A stretch of 64,000 nucleotides of DNA from Kitagawia praeruptora (lineage: Eukaryota > Streptophyta > Magnoliopsida > Apiales > Apiaceae): NCBI GenBank assembly GCA_037693485.1, contig CM075353.1, positions 60,320,501-60,384,500 of the forward strand, in the 5' to 3' direction. The position numbers and the translations under genes were made by a program. The notes below the pieces were generated by a model. The model was given only the letters and a program-made list of their open reading frames with translations, was not told the origin of the DNA and made no database searches. Shown here piece by piece: positions 43,976 to 56,650 of the stretch. Within the stretch, counting starts at the first letter, position 1. Each line of letters opens with the position of its first letter.

Positions 43976-45780
43976 ATGGTCGGAGGTTGTGCCTCGGGTC
44001 TATGTTAACAATGGTGATTTCTTTACTGAAATCGTTATTGTTGGTTTCCCTACACAAGGTGGTCTTTTCATCTTGAAGTTTGCTGGGGTTCCTTCATTTT
44101 CGCATAAGTGGAGGGGTTGTCTCCCAGATCTGATTACCCACAAGGGTACGTTGGTGAAGAGGGTTTCGCGAGAGACTCTTGAAACTGTTGATGTAAGTTG
44201 TGTGGATCTTCGAGGCGATTTACACATCTTTGATGTTGTATATATGCTAGATGGTTTCACCAGTTCCGGTGACCTTGTATTATCGGATCTCTCTGATAAG
44301 AAAGGTGTTACATATGCTGTTGGAAAGGGATTACACCTGGATTCCAAGTGTGATTTATTTTCGTTGTATGATTTGTGGAATGGAATGCTTCATTCCAAGG
44401 TGGTTCTGATTGAAGATGGCAAAGTGTTTGTTGAATTGCCTGAAAGAATTATTGGTCCTTTTATTGGTCCTTTTATTGCTAAATCTGGCCAGGTTTTTGG
44501 GAATGCTAAATTCCTGGTGGATTATATGCTTGTCACTGGGACAAGATTGTTTGCCTCGGGGAAATTCCTTGATGAGGAATGGTTAGTCCTGTGCGTTTGT
44601 AGCAGGGGTGGCTTTCATGGTGGTAGCATTTCTGATGTTAGGGATGTCTACAAGATGTTTGATGTTTTGCTTCTTCGAAAATCGATGAAGCATTGTGTAG
44701 TGATCTCTAAAGAGTGTGGAATCTCTGCTATATCTCATGATGATATAAGGACCTGGTTGATGGGTACTCAAACCCAGATTTCTGGTATACATGTTTCGGG
44801 TTTCAGGAAGCATACGAGGGTCGTAGAGACTGAGAATAACATTTGGGTTCTCTATAAAAGGCGTGGCTGGAAAGTCAATGAAGATGTTAGACCTACAAGT
44901 AATGTGGTTTGGCTTGTGAAGTGTGCTTTTGTTTCTGATGGGGTGAGTTTCTCTATGATTCTCTTCAGGTGCTGGGATGAACTCCTGGATGGATTAAGAA
45001 GACTGATTAGGGACATTAGTCATGATGTTCTTGGAGTGTGTAGTGTTGCAATATTCGAGCATGTTTTTGTCTCGTGTCACGACTGTGTTGATGGGAATTT
45101 TCAGGTTGAGAATTAAGGCAGGAGACACAATGGTCATTGTGGTTGATACTAGATACGATAGATTGTTTGGTAGATTGTCTGCCTACTGGAATGCAAATTT
45201 GAATGCTGCTATGGTATTGATCCAGATGATGGTGATGGCGAAGGACTGTTGCTCTATTGCCTCTCTTGAGTGCGATGGGGCCTTTGCCGTTTTGGTGCAG
45301 TTTGAGTCATGGTGCATGTATCATGTTAGCAATCTCGGGATTGGAGCTTATAGTAAATTAGTTTGTGTTTGCCTGATGGAGTTCTTGATGCGAGTAGCTC
45401 CTGGGACAAGGATTGCCACTTGCTGGATGCTGAATGGTGAAGTTGATGACATGGGTCGTGAACCGTGTTTGGCCATCTTTAATCAGCTGAGGGCTGGTTC
45501 TCCTTCCAAGGAAAAGTTAGCCGGTGAGGTGCTTTTTTGGAGGCCAGCTCTTATGTTGAGGAGGGGGGTATCTTTGGATGAAATGAGGCTGCTGAAATGG
45601 GTTTGTCGTGGTAGATTTTGGAAGAAGTTTACTCAGTTGCACTCCCTAGTGCTCGAACTGGGTCCAATCAGATTGTTAGAGGCTCCAGACTACATGGTTT
45701 ATCTTCTGCTTCTCATTACTATGGCCTTTGTGAGACATGTGCCTAGTCTCAATTTTAGGTTGTTTAAGGCGCCAGAATAA
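43976..45780 (+). pseudogene. K7 class 2 protein, frameshifted
   Basis: The likely start is the ATG at 43976 (MVGG). A frameshift near 43990 leads into the 375-codon frame 43989-45116, and another near 45110 leads to 45022-45780. The start VPRVYVNNGDFF matches K12 (VEPRVCGNKVVNF). The C-terminus has TCWMLNGEVDDM, FTQLHSLVLELG, LLEAPD and LNFRLFKAPE, each shared with other class 2 ORFs. A small tandem duplication IIGPFIGPF is visible. Function unknown. Confidence 0.65.
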
Positions 45781-45802
45781 TCTTTCGCTTATTTTCGTTG
45801 TT

Positions 45803-48106
45803 TTTTTTTTTTTTTTGCTAATTAAAATTTATACCATAGGAAAAAGATTACATCTCTAGGGTCATACCCCGCGATTAGTAGCACATCTACCTAACGGAAC
45901 AACAAAGAAAATACATCAATAATGCTAGATAAACTAGCAATCAACAAACATAACACGAACTAATCATTAACAGCTATGCCAAGCCATATTTCCAAATTCG
46001 TCCGACAGCAAACCTTCTAAGCTGCTCGATTATGCGCACCATGTATCCAGCATTGCACATCCTTGACCATCTGATAGCACCTGGGCACAAAACCATAACT
46101 ATGCCCAAATGGCATCCCATCTCCTGGCAATTAACAACGTGCATATCCCCACAGACATCCAGCAATACAAAAGAATGTGTCATGACTAACACATTGGCTC
46201 TTATCACATGACCTGGTCTAGAATTCCCATTTTCCTTTAAATGCGCGCCGACAACAGCAGCACATATTCGCCTCCAGCCATTAATATTGACAGACCGACT
46301 CTCCTGAATAAGTCGCACCAACAACTCAGTAGAAAAGGCCACATCGCATGGAACCAAGCCATGGCCCTGCATAGTATACGTTTCAACCTCAAAAGTTAAA
46401 ACCAAAACATTTAAAATAATTCCAGCAGTAAAACTTGGCCCGCTTGAGAGACAAATACCATTCAAATACCAACATTCACAATTCCCAACAACACACCGAT
46501 TCATAACCTTGTACCAACCATCAAACTTGTATTTAAACAAGCTGCCCTTCAATACATAATCAAAACCAATATGGTCCTCTACATCTTCGAATCTAAACAT
46601 AAAAGAACTTTGTGCACCTGCCTTCTTAATAACATCTCCAAAGGCACAACCATGGGACATGAAATACCCAACCTTAAACCCCACCATCTCTTCTTGCGAA
46701 TGTATCAGGACTCCACCCAGATCCAACTGTCGTCTAGGCGAACACATCAAAACAGGATATAAAATATCCTTCACAACCTCTTGCATATTATCACACACTC
46801 TAATAACCTCCACAAGAACCTCTTTCTCCTTACCGAGGTTTGACAGAGTCCATATTACACAGCAACAAGACTTATAATCTTCATCATCAAGCAAAGGAGG
46901 TGTCAACGGGCCTCCTTCCAGAAAATGCATCCGAGCATTGTTCGCAAAGTGTCCCTTTAGGACCATTCTGATTGTACTTATACAATGAAGCCATTTGAGC
47001 AAACAGCCCTCGTCATCCGTGTCTTTATCGATGGAAACCCAACAAACACAATGAATGCACAACTTATCAAGACCAATAGAAATGCCAAACACTTTCCCAG
47101 CAATGAGATTCCTGGTTGCAGCGTAACCAGATCCCACCTGCTCTGAAGACCCATTAGGTCCAGTTAACCACAAATGGTCAATACCAATAATTATGAACAC
47201 CATTCTTCCCGGCGAACCGTATCCCCATTCCAAGGACAGAGGCAAATCAACATATAGTTGGCGGCTGATCTTCTTTTCTGCAAAAAAGACTCCATCAAAC
47301 TTACCCACAAACACTAGGCGTGTATCACCGAATATGGTGGAGGAAACCCACCGCAAGTCATCATCTTTGTACCCATCATTCACAACGGAGCACTCAGAAT
47401 CAACATCAACTTTACCAGTATAAAAGGTTTGCACCTTTTCTCCATAAACCGGATCTAGGCTAACACCCTCACCGTCAACCCTAAAAGAAAGTAACTCGCA
47501 CTGCTTGTAATCATAATGTGAGTAAAAAATCATGATTTTGATAGGGGCTGGTAAAAAGAACCCCAGCTCCTTCCCATCTGCAAAGATGATTTTCCATGAC
47601 CGAGAGTCAAGAACTCTTCCCATCAATAATCTGAATGAATATTCTTCCTTGGAAGTCAAATAACCACCCATGGAGTGCTATTCTTCAGGTAACCTTCATG
47701 GAACACCATGCCGTTCAACGGAAACGCATCTCCGTACCGAACACCCTGGATAAAACCAAAGAACCCTCCCTCAATCGATGAAAGGAGTAGCTCATCGCAC
47801 ATAGGAATCATTTTCAACATAGAGGACGAAACCCAAAGAAAAACAACAGAATTCTCAACCTTAACCCCAAAAGGTCCCCTGGTTAAAGAAACCATCGCCA
47901 AATACGAATAAGAAACTAAAAAAGATATATTATATAAGAAATATGGTGAATTAGGTGAAGGATAAGAAGGAGAAGGTGGATTTAGGATGGAATTGAATAG
48001 ATCTGATGAAAAGGGGCTTAGATTTGGATTTAATGGCGGCTAATAGGGTTTTAGAGAGAAGGGAGAGCGTTTCTCTCTCTAGCGACTCTCATTCTAGAGA
48101 GAAGGA
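45803..48106 (-). mobile_element. K8: class 2 K element nested in K7
   Basis: The TSD GCTTATTTTCGTTGTT is at 45787-45802 and 48107-48122. On the minus strand the core ATGAGAGTCGC (complement 48083-48092) is preceded by 14 filler bases, GCTCCTTCTCTCTAG. The 3' end has ATCGCGGGGTATGACCCTAGA (one stem base changed) and AATTAGC-poly(A). Confidence 0.95.
45974..47895 (-). pseudogene. K8 class 2 protein, one frameshift
   Basis: It starts MVSLTRGPFGVKVENSVVF at 47895. A frameshift near 47660 joins the N-terminal frame to a 565-codon frame ending at 45974. The protein is hydrophobic and Cys-rich, with phrases such as FFLPAPIKIMIF and LPLSLEWGYGS. The block GIVMVLCPGAIRW near the end matches the end of K2. 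Apart from one frameshift it is open for about 640 codons. Function unknown. Confidence 0.68.
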
Positions 48107-49557
48107 GCTTATTTTCGTTGTTATGTTGACAGTAAGGTGACTTACTGATGTTATGACTTTTGTTATGTTTGATCGCGGGGTATGCCCCTAGATTTGTATT
48201 AGTTGTTCCTTTTTGGTATAAAATTTTAATTAGCAAAAAAAAAAAAAAAAAGAATTTATGTACTTGGTCTGGAAAGGGGGTGATTCACCCTTTTTCGAAG
48301 TTCTTTTGGTAAGGTGGCCGATGGCAACCCTAACAAAATTGTTCTCAACACTGAGGAGCAAGCGGCTTATGACGAGCTAATCAAAGACAATGGTGAAACT
48401 CTATGTTGGGACCTCATCAATGAGGAGTCTCTTAGGGCCGTAGGCCTTTCTGCTGTTTCTGACTTGGGTAATTTCCCATTCCCTTATGAATTTACTTTAT
48501 TTCCAGACAAATTTATGCCAACGTTTTGATTTGTCATTTTTAGCAGCTATTATGAAAATAATGCGAGAAACTGATCCTGGGGAGGAGGAGACTACCCGTA
48601 TGAGAAGGGCAAAGAGAGCCCTTGCCACAAGGGGCAATCCTAATAAACCATCTTTTCTGCGCCCCCACAAGGTGCAAAAATAAGACTTGGTTACTGTTGA
48701 TGAAGAGGACGGGCCTGTGCAAGTGAATGTTCAGTCTATAGTGTACAGGCCTCCGTGGGGCTTCAGAAAACAAGATTCTGTCGTTGGATCCACAAAACAT
48801 TCAATGGATTGGTTTTTGAATTCCATAACTCATGTGGATTACAAAGATTTCATCTCTGGAGGGAACATGGAGGAGGCCAAGCACCTAGGAGCTCAAGCTT
48901 TGGCCTCGGTATAACATCCTTTCCACCTTCTACTTTTCCTATGTTAGTTTGCTGTGGTAACTCTTTTTTTTATTAAACTGATAACCTTGCAGCCAAACGT
49001 GCATTTTCAGAGCATGGCTCCTCAGGCCAAGGCCTGGAAAAACAAGGCCAAGTCTTTCGAGACTAAATATCAAAAAGAGAAACTTAAAGTTGGAGAAACT
49101 GAAGGGAAATTGAAGGGGAAGATGGAAGAGTTGGAGGCTGCCCAAGCCGAGTTGGTGCATTTGCGGGCCAAGAAAGAGGACCTTATTGACGAGTACATGG
49201 ACTCTCAAGATTTTCAAACCTTGATGGAGAAACATGACGATGTTCTCTACCCTGTTCAGTACACAGATGGTTGGAATGAAGCCTTGGCAACTGTGCTAAG
49301 AAAGCACCCTGGCTTATTCACTCACGAGGATTTTCCGAGTCCACATCCTCCTGCTACCCTTCCTGTCGAGAAAGATGAGGGTGAAGACGACGACGAGGTC
49401 TTAGGTGACGCAGAGAGGATTCTTGATCCCCAGGCTACTCCTCTCCAAAGAGACTCTGACACCACTCATACTTCTCCTTCTCGTACTGCCAAGTGCTCCA
49501 AGGTTCAGGAAGACGATGAAGAGTCTGCCTCATCCCGAGCTCCTGAGACTTAGATTA

Positions 49558-51372
49558 TTTTTTTTTTTGCTAATTAAAATTTTATACCAAGAGGAACAAT
49601 CGATACAATTCTAGGGGCATACCCCGCGAATTCAATAAAAGTCATTACAATAACCCACCTAGACAGGTCTACATAATTGGAAACTAGTAAAAACTAGCTT
49701 AAACACAAGAACATAACAATGCCAAATAAATAATAAAATAGGATGGACCTACATGCTCACATCCTAGAAGTCTAAGCATCAGAATTCCCACGATAGCCTT
49801 TAAACAAGCTGTGCACAAGTAAACACCTACACAGGATGTATTCCACCTTACCACCTGACCCACAAAAATGGTCAGCTCCATGCGCGTACAAACCTTCATA
49901 CCGCACATCTCCACATCAATACTTTGAGACCACGAGGTGCAAAGCACGTAGCTTTTAGTTCTGAAATCAAAGGAGTCTAAAAAACTACTCCTCACCATTG
50001 TAAAATACTTCTCAAAGCCCTGCATGCGTCTCATCAACCATTTGCTGTCAAACCTATCCATCATAACAATTCGAGAATTAGCATCAAGACTATCGCCTGA
50101 AAGAACATAGCTTGGTATGCTGTCAAGACCACCACCATACTGGCTAAATGGACTGCCAAAGATAGCATAACCACAGAACTGCATTACATTCCTGTCCCAC
50201 AAAATATGCTGAGAACCAATCTCACCAAAAGCAAGACTTGTAGTAGCATACATCACTACAGCCAAGCCTTCAGTAATCAGCAGGCGATAACAAACATCAC
50301 GAGAATGCTTACTGGCCTCACCAAAAAATAAGGCCAAAGGTGTAAACCTTTTCCCCCATTTGTAAAGATGCTTGTCATTAAATCCATCATAGTTAGCACA
50401 GTACAGTGTTGCATGAAAATCATCCTTTACAGGCTCTTTGAAACGTATAAGCCAAAAAACCCAAACCGGGTCTTCAACCAACCATCCAGGTAACCTAAAA
50501 TCATCAACCACTTCCCTGAATACATTAACACTGATAAGAGCGAAGTCATCAGTGCCAACCTTACAATGAGATCTTAAATCCCAACCACCTATTTTATGTC
50601 CATGGTCATATATAACCGAAATCCAGTCTACGACCAACATTTCCAGCTGGAAGACATCATAACAAGCACCATTTATCCATAAATTCCCGAAAGCCCCATC
50701 AGCGATAAAAGTAGTAACATCAAACACCACCTGGAAATTATCTATATCTAACCCTAACAGGGGATCAAACTGACTATCTCCCACGCTTCTCATAGCAGTT
50801 CCAAGCTTCGAACCTACTTTTCTCCACCTGATATTCTGCATAAACACACAGCAAGCAATATCCCACTTCTTCGAAGTATTCATTGAAAACAATAACATAG
50901 TATTCAACTTTAAAACATCAAAAAACCTTTGAGGCATTTTGTCAAACACTAGGCATGCACCAGCACTAGTGGATTCATCTTTTAAGGATTCCACACTCAA
51001 CGTAGCTGTAGTAACAATCACTTCACCATCTAACATAGAATGAGGCAACCAGGTTTCCGAAAACAAACCTGTTAACCATTTCCCTGCCACGACCCTAGCA
51101 CAACTTCGATGAGACATATTATCAAACAGATGGTGGGTATGACCAATACTCACCTCCTGCAAAGAAATTACTATCTTTCCCTTGTGAGAGAAGCTCGGAG
51201 TGAAATCCTCATCATTGACACCAGTAAGAAATGTCAATCCCCTGTCCATTGAAGGTACTGCAAAGATGCAGACCTCTAAACCTAAAAGACATAAATCAGT
51301 TTGCAACTCCTGAATCCATCGAGTCATAAAAATCCCCATTACCATCGTTAGCAAGAAGACTCCAACATCATT
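49558..51372 (-). mobile_element. K9: class 2 K element, 5' part missing
   Basis: Poly-T at 49558-49568 is followed by GCTAATTAAAATTTTATACC and GGGGCATACCCCGCGAATTC, the complement of the K 3' end. The element inserted right after the stop codon region of the gypsy-type gene. Its 5' end is lost where K10 begins at 51374. I found no second TSD copy. Confidence 0.85.
49699..51372 (-). pseudogene. K9 class 2 protein, N-terminus cut by K10
   Basis: About 558 codons are open up to the K10 junction. Blocks shared with K3 are LCLLGLEVCIF, VSIGHTHHLFDNMSHRS, VVAGKWLTGL and LPHSMLDGEV. The C-terminal block MLRLLGCEHVGPS also appears in K11 (MLGCEPGGS). Other features are an acidic linker and Trp/Val-rich stretches. 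No known domain is seen. The absence of stops over 1.6 kb argues for recent coding function. Confidence 0.68.
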
Positions 51373-52256
51373 CTTTTTTTTTTTGCTAATTAAAAATTTA
51401 TACCACAAAGGGAACAACTTACAGAATTCTGGGGGCATACCCCTCCAAAACAACATAAAACAAACAGAGATAAAACAACATTAAGTCATTTTACAATCAA
51501 CAAAGACAAAGAAACAAAAGACAAAAGCTTAAAGACCCATAATTAATTCCTGATGGAGTGACCACCTCTAGTCGCTCTCCATTGCTTGAGCCTGGATTTG
51601 GTCCAACGAACATTTGATTCATGCACAGATGCTTCCAGCTTCTCCTCCATTCTGTCCCAACCCTGACCATCATCATGGCCAACCTCCATCCGCATCACAG
51701 TGTCCTTTAAAAGAGTCATATCCTGTCCGCAAATACCTTTCTCAGGTCTACCGCTACCCTGCTTCTCATCAGTCTCCGTAGCATAGTAATCCGTCTCGAA
51801 AGTAGGGAGGATACTAACAGTGGGAAAGTCTTCCCAAGGAATACCATCCCCCAGATCCTCCTTCCTCTGCATCTCAGCAACAGTGTCCTCCAGCGTAGCA
51901 GACACTCCTTTATTTGGTCCCCTACTCATCAAGTAGTCAAATGCTTCATCAATCTCAGCATCAATTTGGTAAGCTCTATCCGGAGCCTTTTTGAAGTCAG
52001 CATCAATAATCTCAGAGTCTCCAATTTTCCCCCACATTATGGACTGGATATCATCCTTCCACCTGACGGTCTTCTGCTGAGGTTTGATATCCCCTGGCCC
52101 AGTACCCTCTTCCTTTTCCAAGGTGACCATAAAGTCCCTAGTGCGCACATTCTCACAAAAAACCCCCTCAAGAGGGATTCCTTCAACAGGGATTTCGATC
52201 CCTTCTTTAACAACAAACTGCTGCAACTGGATAACCTCATTAAGAGCTATACAGAG

Positions 52257-54019
52257 GTTCATAATAGGATGAGAGTCGTTTCTCTCTAGGAACCCTAGCT
52301 AGCCGCCTCTTCTCAAAACTAAATCTAAACATCTTTCCATCAATATAACCATAAATCCATCGCTAATCCATCTCTTTCTTCTAATCTTACACCATAAACA
52401 CCTATATTTCTTTTCCTTTTCTTTCATGAGTCGGAAGAGGGTTACTTTCTCCGATGCTTCTTTGTTGGAGAATAGTAGTTCTATTGATGGTCTCCTTGCT
52501 GACTCTAAGGAGTTGGTTAATGATGCTAGGGGATTGTTGGCGAAGACCCAGGCTGGGTTGGTACCGAAGATGAGTCCGAAAAGGGTTACCTTCTCAGAGA
52601 ACCTTGTATCGGAGATTCCTAGAGTTGGGGGTTGTATCCTTATGGGTGAACCCATTGTTAAGTTGGGGAGTCCAGTTAGTAGCCCGAAGAGGGTCTCCTT
52701 CTCTCCGGAGGTTAGGGTTTTTACCCTAGTCTGCACGGTGCCCCTTCTACTGAGTTAGTTAAGGGGGAGCAGGTCTCGAAGAAGGTCAGTTTTTCGACGG
52801 AGGTCAAGGTTTATTACCCTTGTCTTTCTACTGGGTTAGTTAATTGGGAGCAGGATTTGTTGACTCGATCGATTCAATCCGGGGAGAGGTTGCAGCCATC
52901 TGGTTACAAGCAAATGGAGTATGATAGCGACTCTCTGGGCTCGGATGGTTGTGGGATTCATCCTGTTGCGGTAAATGGTGAGGTTTCTCTTTACAAAGAG
53001 GAACTGATGAAGAACGCCCGCCAACTGGTTGACGGAAGTCCTGTGAAGGCCTCGGAAGCCCAGTCTCTTTCTAGGGAATTGATGGGAAAGGTGGTTGAAA
53101 AGTTGTGGCCCAGATTGTTTATGGATGATGGGTTCAATGTTGAACCTGTGTTAGAGGAACACAAGCTGCTCGATGAAAGCCGTATGTGTAATGAAGATGC
53201 TGTTTCTCAACAAATTGTTCCTCAGGTGATGGCTAAGGCTGCTGACATGGGAGAGTCTGAGCATAGGGTTATTCCCTCTGCTCATGATGATGATGGTCTT
53301 GACTCCTTGTTGAAGGGTCTGGCTCAAGATAATATGGCACACTTAAGTGTGTGGGTTACACAATGGGACTGGATGGCTGCTAAGCGCCACTTGTTGGAAG
53401 CAAAGAACTATTTTAAAGTTCTTAAACTGTTTACTGAATTCATGGGGTTCAGGGTGCCCATGCTGCAGGGACAGGTGGAGGAGGTTGATGTGGCGATGAA
53501 TGGAGGGGACAAGGTTGGGGTTAATCCCAGTTTTAAAGAACTTGCTCTTGAGAAGATTGACAATGATCATCAAAGTTTGGAATTGAAGATGGAAGGAATG
53601 CAGTGGCCTGTGCTAATGCAGGGGTGTGAAGCTGATGTGCAGGTCAGGTGGACGAAAACTGAGATCTTGGGTCGTGGGATGCAGGACAGTCCTGCTCTTA
53701 CTGATGTTTGCTGGAACCGGACAATGACTAATTGTGCTGAGATGACCATGCGAGTGGGGGATCCTTTTTGGTTTGCCACGTTGAGGAAAGGCCTGCTGAT
53801 TAGAATGCTAGGATGTGAACCGGGAGGTTCCACTGTCTTTATTGACATTGTTATGACTTGTATCTAATCTAGCATAGCTAGATGGTCTTTAAGCTGACTC
53901 GATTTAGTAATTGAGTATGTTTTGATGTTTTAGCTGGATGTTGATTCGCGGGGTATGCCCCTAGTTTTATAAAAGTTGTTCCTTTTGGTATAAAATTTTA
54001 ATTAGCAAAAAAAAAAAAA
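52257..54019 (+). mobile_element. K11: class 1 K element nested in K10
   Basis: The TSD AGCTATACAGAG is at 52245-52256 and 54020-54031. The core ATGAGAGTCGTT is at 52269 after 12 filler bases. The 3' end is TTCGCGGGGTATGCCCCTAG, TTCCTTTTGGTATAAAA, TTTTAATTAGC, poly(A). Removing K11 rejoins the K10 frame (DEELCIA|LNEVIQL). Confidence 0.95.
52426..53867 (+). pseudogene. K11 class 1 protein with class 2-like C-terminus, frameshifted
   Basis: It starts MSRKRVTFSDAS at 52426. A second SPKRVTFSENLVSEIP and a third SPKRVSFSPEV follow. A frameshift in a T-run near 52720 leads to the frame continuing KKVSFSTEVKV (a fourth, weaker site) and reaching 53867. The helical module reads RHLLEAKNYFKVLKLFTEFMG. 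VRWTKTEIL matches the class 1 tail only partly, and the protein ends RMLGCEPGGSTVFIDIV, which resembles the end of K9. Class 1 and class 2 parts are therefore joined near 53650. Confidence 0.7.
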
Positions 54020-56650
54020 AGCTATACAGAGCTCCTCATCCTGTCCACATTCCGAAATGTCAATCATGAAATCCCCAACAACTTTAATTTCTGTCTTCAT
54101 CCGCCTCTTGAGCAACGGCTCCTTAAAACCCATGTAACTGATAAAAAACTTTAACACTCTAGCATACTTCCGAATATCAGACAAATGCCTCTCAGTGGCC
54201 AACATCTTCCATTGCAAGTCATCCACTTCGTCCCCAGATAACCCACCTAGGCCATCAAGAATAGCACCTTCGTTACATCCAGAGGAAGTCTCCTTATTAT
54301 CAACCCCCTTTTTGTCACCATAGGAACCCTCATCAATACATGTCTTCACCGATATCTGGTGAGAATCACGCGAATCCCCAGCCGATGTGTTGAGATTTCC
54401 ATCCCAAGCAGCATCAGCCACTATTCGTTGAACAAGGTTTGCCACCAACCCCGAAGTTACTTCATCATCACCAGAATCCACATCATTAGTATAACTCAAA
54501 TTCAAAGAACTAACCTTCTCATCATACTGAATAGCATCTTGAATACCAGGACCCAACTTTCGCCCTTTGTTGTCATCAAACCCATCCAGATCCAACCTCC
54601 TCCTCTTGGATTGAGGTCCCTACATGGTTCAGCATTTCCAAAATCCTTCCACATGTCATTTTTAAACCAACCCACGCACGTTAGATCCACAATATTCATA
54701 GTGGCACAACATAAAGCATTCATATTCATCACTGCTTGCTTTCCCTCTTTGCTAATAATCACCCTCCCCGACATCACACACCTATTATAGGCACTCATCC
54801 AGACCAGCTCCCAGCCACACAGAGCGCAGCAGAATCTGTCTTCCAAAATTTCAAAGTCAATTGACATTAGGCAGTCAATTCTTTCAGCACCATTGGCCAA
54901 ACCAATCACCAGAATCATGACAATATAACCTGCATTAGTTCTCATTCTATAATCTGCCACCACCCTGCAGATACAAAGTTGCATTTTGACTCTAAAACCA
55001 GCAAACTCCATGCTACTCATGAAATCGATGCCTATCACAGCATACATCTCATTAACGTGAGAACCACCAATCCCATCTTCCAAGTTTGACACAATCCAGC
55101 ACAAATAACAGGTCAAGGTGGCACCCCCCATTTTCAAAGGTTTATGCATCACTACACCTGCCATGACAAGCAACCAGCATTCCGAGAAAACCCTGTTGAA
55201 ACCATCGATAAATCCAAAATCTAGATGCAGCAGCGCCTTCTGCATTAGTTTCATATTTAAGTAACCACCAGCAGATGGAACAATTCCATTAGAAGCGGTC
55301 GTAGCGTCCGAGTAAAGCACATCATGAACAGGCCCCATGCATCTAAAGGAGAACTTGTCTCTTTGCCCACATACAACAACCAAAGAATGGACAATTCGAA
55401 GCTCCCTGCCCTTGCTAATAAACACAGCTGCTTGATAATAATCACATCTCCCTTCATTCAACCTGCTCCCTATCCGAATCTGGTGCATAGTCAAATCAAA
55501 ATCTTGTAGGGTAAACACAGGTCTCGCACTTAGGCTCTCAATAACTAGGAGAGCATGACCACACAAAGCATCCCTGCGTGGGATCTTTCTCAACATACAA
55601 TTTGCCAAATTGAGTGTAGAGGCCATCCCCTGTTCAGCCCCTTTTCTTACTCGCATAAAACCGAGCCCGCAAATGTCCCTCAACCGAGTGACCCTTTCTC
55701 CCTGAGGTGCTTCATCAAACACTTCATAGGCATTACTCATACCTCCAACCATGGAAGTGCTAACCTTCAATACACTTATGAAAGCATCATTCATGACCAC
55801 CAAAATCTTGAATTTATCATTGCCCAAAAAAACAATTCCTGCAAGCTTCCAAGAATCGAAGCAAGGATCCTCCTCCATACCCGTCTTCAAAGATTTAACT
55901 CCATCTTGCTTCAAAGATTTATTCGAATCAGCCATCGAACCGATATTAATTGTACTCATCGAGTGATTACTCTCCAGAGCACACCCAGATCTAAAAAAAC
56001 CCTCCAAAACAACGGAGGCTTCAGCCACCGAATTCTCATCACAATGATGAAGGGTAACCCCATCCCCCAAGAGCTCGAATAAGCCCCAACTTTCAGTTCC
56101 CGAAGCATCGGCAACCAATGATTCATCAGAACCATCCCTTGTTTTAGCAACCCCTTGTCTCTCACTATCCTTTTTTACACGGTCAGCTACCCCTTGTCTT
56201 TCACTGTCCGTCTTTGCTCGGATATCCTCCAAAGGATATACAGTCACCAAGTTCTCCGAAAAGGAGACCCTCTTCGGACTCCTAATCGGACTACCCACCG
56301 GAAGGCAATCTGCAGAACCTCTCACACGGGGAGGAATCACAGTCTCCAAGTTCTCCGAAAAAGAGACCCTCTTCGGACTCCTAATCGGACTACCCACAGG
56401 AAGGCAAACTGTAGAACCTCGCACACGGGGAGGAATCACAGTCACCAAGTTCTCAGAAAAAGAAACTCTCTTCATTAAATAAAAATTAAATAGTAAGAAA
56501 TATAGTGTTTGAGGTGAGAGATTAGAAGAGGATATGGATTTGTGCAGGCTAAAGAGAAGATCTGATGAAGAAATGGTTAAGATTTAAGATTAAGGATTCA
56601 ATTTTATGGCGGCTAGGTTTTTTAGAGAGAAGTTAGAGAACGACCCTCAT

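Larger units (their letters stand above)
43747..48249 (+). mobile_element. K7: class 2 K element carrying K8
   Basis: The TSD AAGAATTTATGTACTTGG is at 43729-43746 and 48250-48267. The core ATGAGAGTCGT is at 43748, immediately after the TSD plus one A. The 3' end is GATCGCGGGGTATGCCCCTAGA, GGTATAAAA, TTTTAATTAGC, poly(A). K8 is nested in its 3' part. Removing K7 rejoins the interrupted gypsy-type gene frame. Confidence 0.96.
43138..49553 (+). pseudogene. Gypsy-type transposase-domain gene, copy 1 (broken by a stop and K7)
   Basis: The gene starts MADKSAQRLLKMNSASKRG at 43138. An in-frame TAG at 43288-43290 kills it; copy 2 has TAT there. The domain RLVKAGPGDRPCHWRPNG, FRDALIAGLRFPFHEFIPKL, PNAWRSILCFMVLC matches the plant 'putative gypsy type transposon' domain (Pfam PF04195 style, from memory). 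K7 interrupts after EEFMYL at 43746, and the frame resumes at 48268 with VWKGGDSPFFEVL. A GTAAG near 48310 may be a splice donor or damage. Then come 48314-48529 and a coiled-coil part (49014-49553: KAWKNKAKSFETKYQKEKLK), ending in an acidic tail. Such proteins are common in plant retroelements; role unknown. Confidence 0.75.
51543..56475 (-). pseudogene. K10 mosaic protein: class 1 ends, class 2 middle
   Basis: The start at 56475 (MKRVSFSENL) opens a 657-codon frame. Three near-identical ~39-residue repeats, each with (SP)KRVSFSENL and PPRVRGS or similar, come first. A Ser/Asp-rich linker follows. From about 55860 to 54640 the protein changes to class 2 character (GIVFLGNDKFKILVVMNDAF, CWLLVMAGVVMH). 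After a frameshift near 54600, class 1 sequence returns: NDVDSGDDEV...LVQRIV, LSDIRKYARVLKFFISYMG, and across the K11 insertion DEELCIALNEVIQLQQF and KEGIEIPVEGIPLE. It ends NVRWTKSRLKQWRATRGG at 51543. Function unknown. Confidence 0.7.
51374..56650 (-). mobile_element. K10: mosaic class 1/class 2 K element carrying K11
   Basis: On the minus strand the 5' core is a variant ATGAGGGTCG (complement 56642-56650) with a CTAACTTCTCTC...CCTAGCCGCC leader. The 3' end has TGGAGGGGTATGCCCCCAG and TTTTTAATTAGC, poly(A) (poly-T at 51374-51384). K11 sits inside with its own TSD. No matching TSD for K10 itself: left flank CCAACATCATTC, right flank TTCTTGGAAAATG. Confidence 0.82.

Noticed and set aside
48540..49235. 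Minus-strand frames opposite the coiled-coil part of the gypsy-type gene
   Set aside because: Antisense shadows of the AKAWKNKAKSFETKYQ coiled-coil sense frame.
54359..56082. Plus-strand frames opposite the K10 ORF
   Set aside because: Antisense to a 657-codon frame with three KRVSF repeats.
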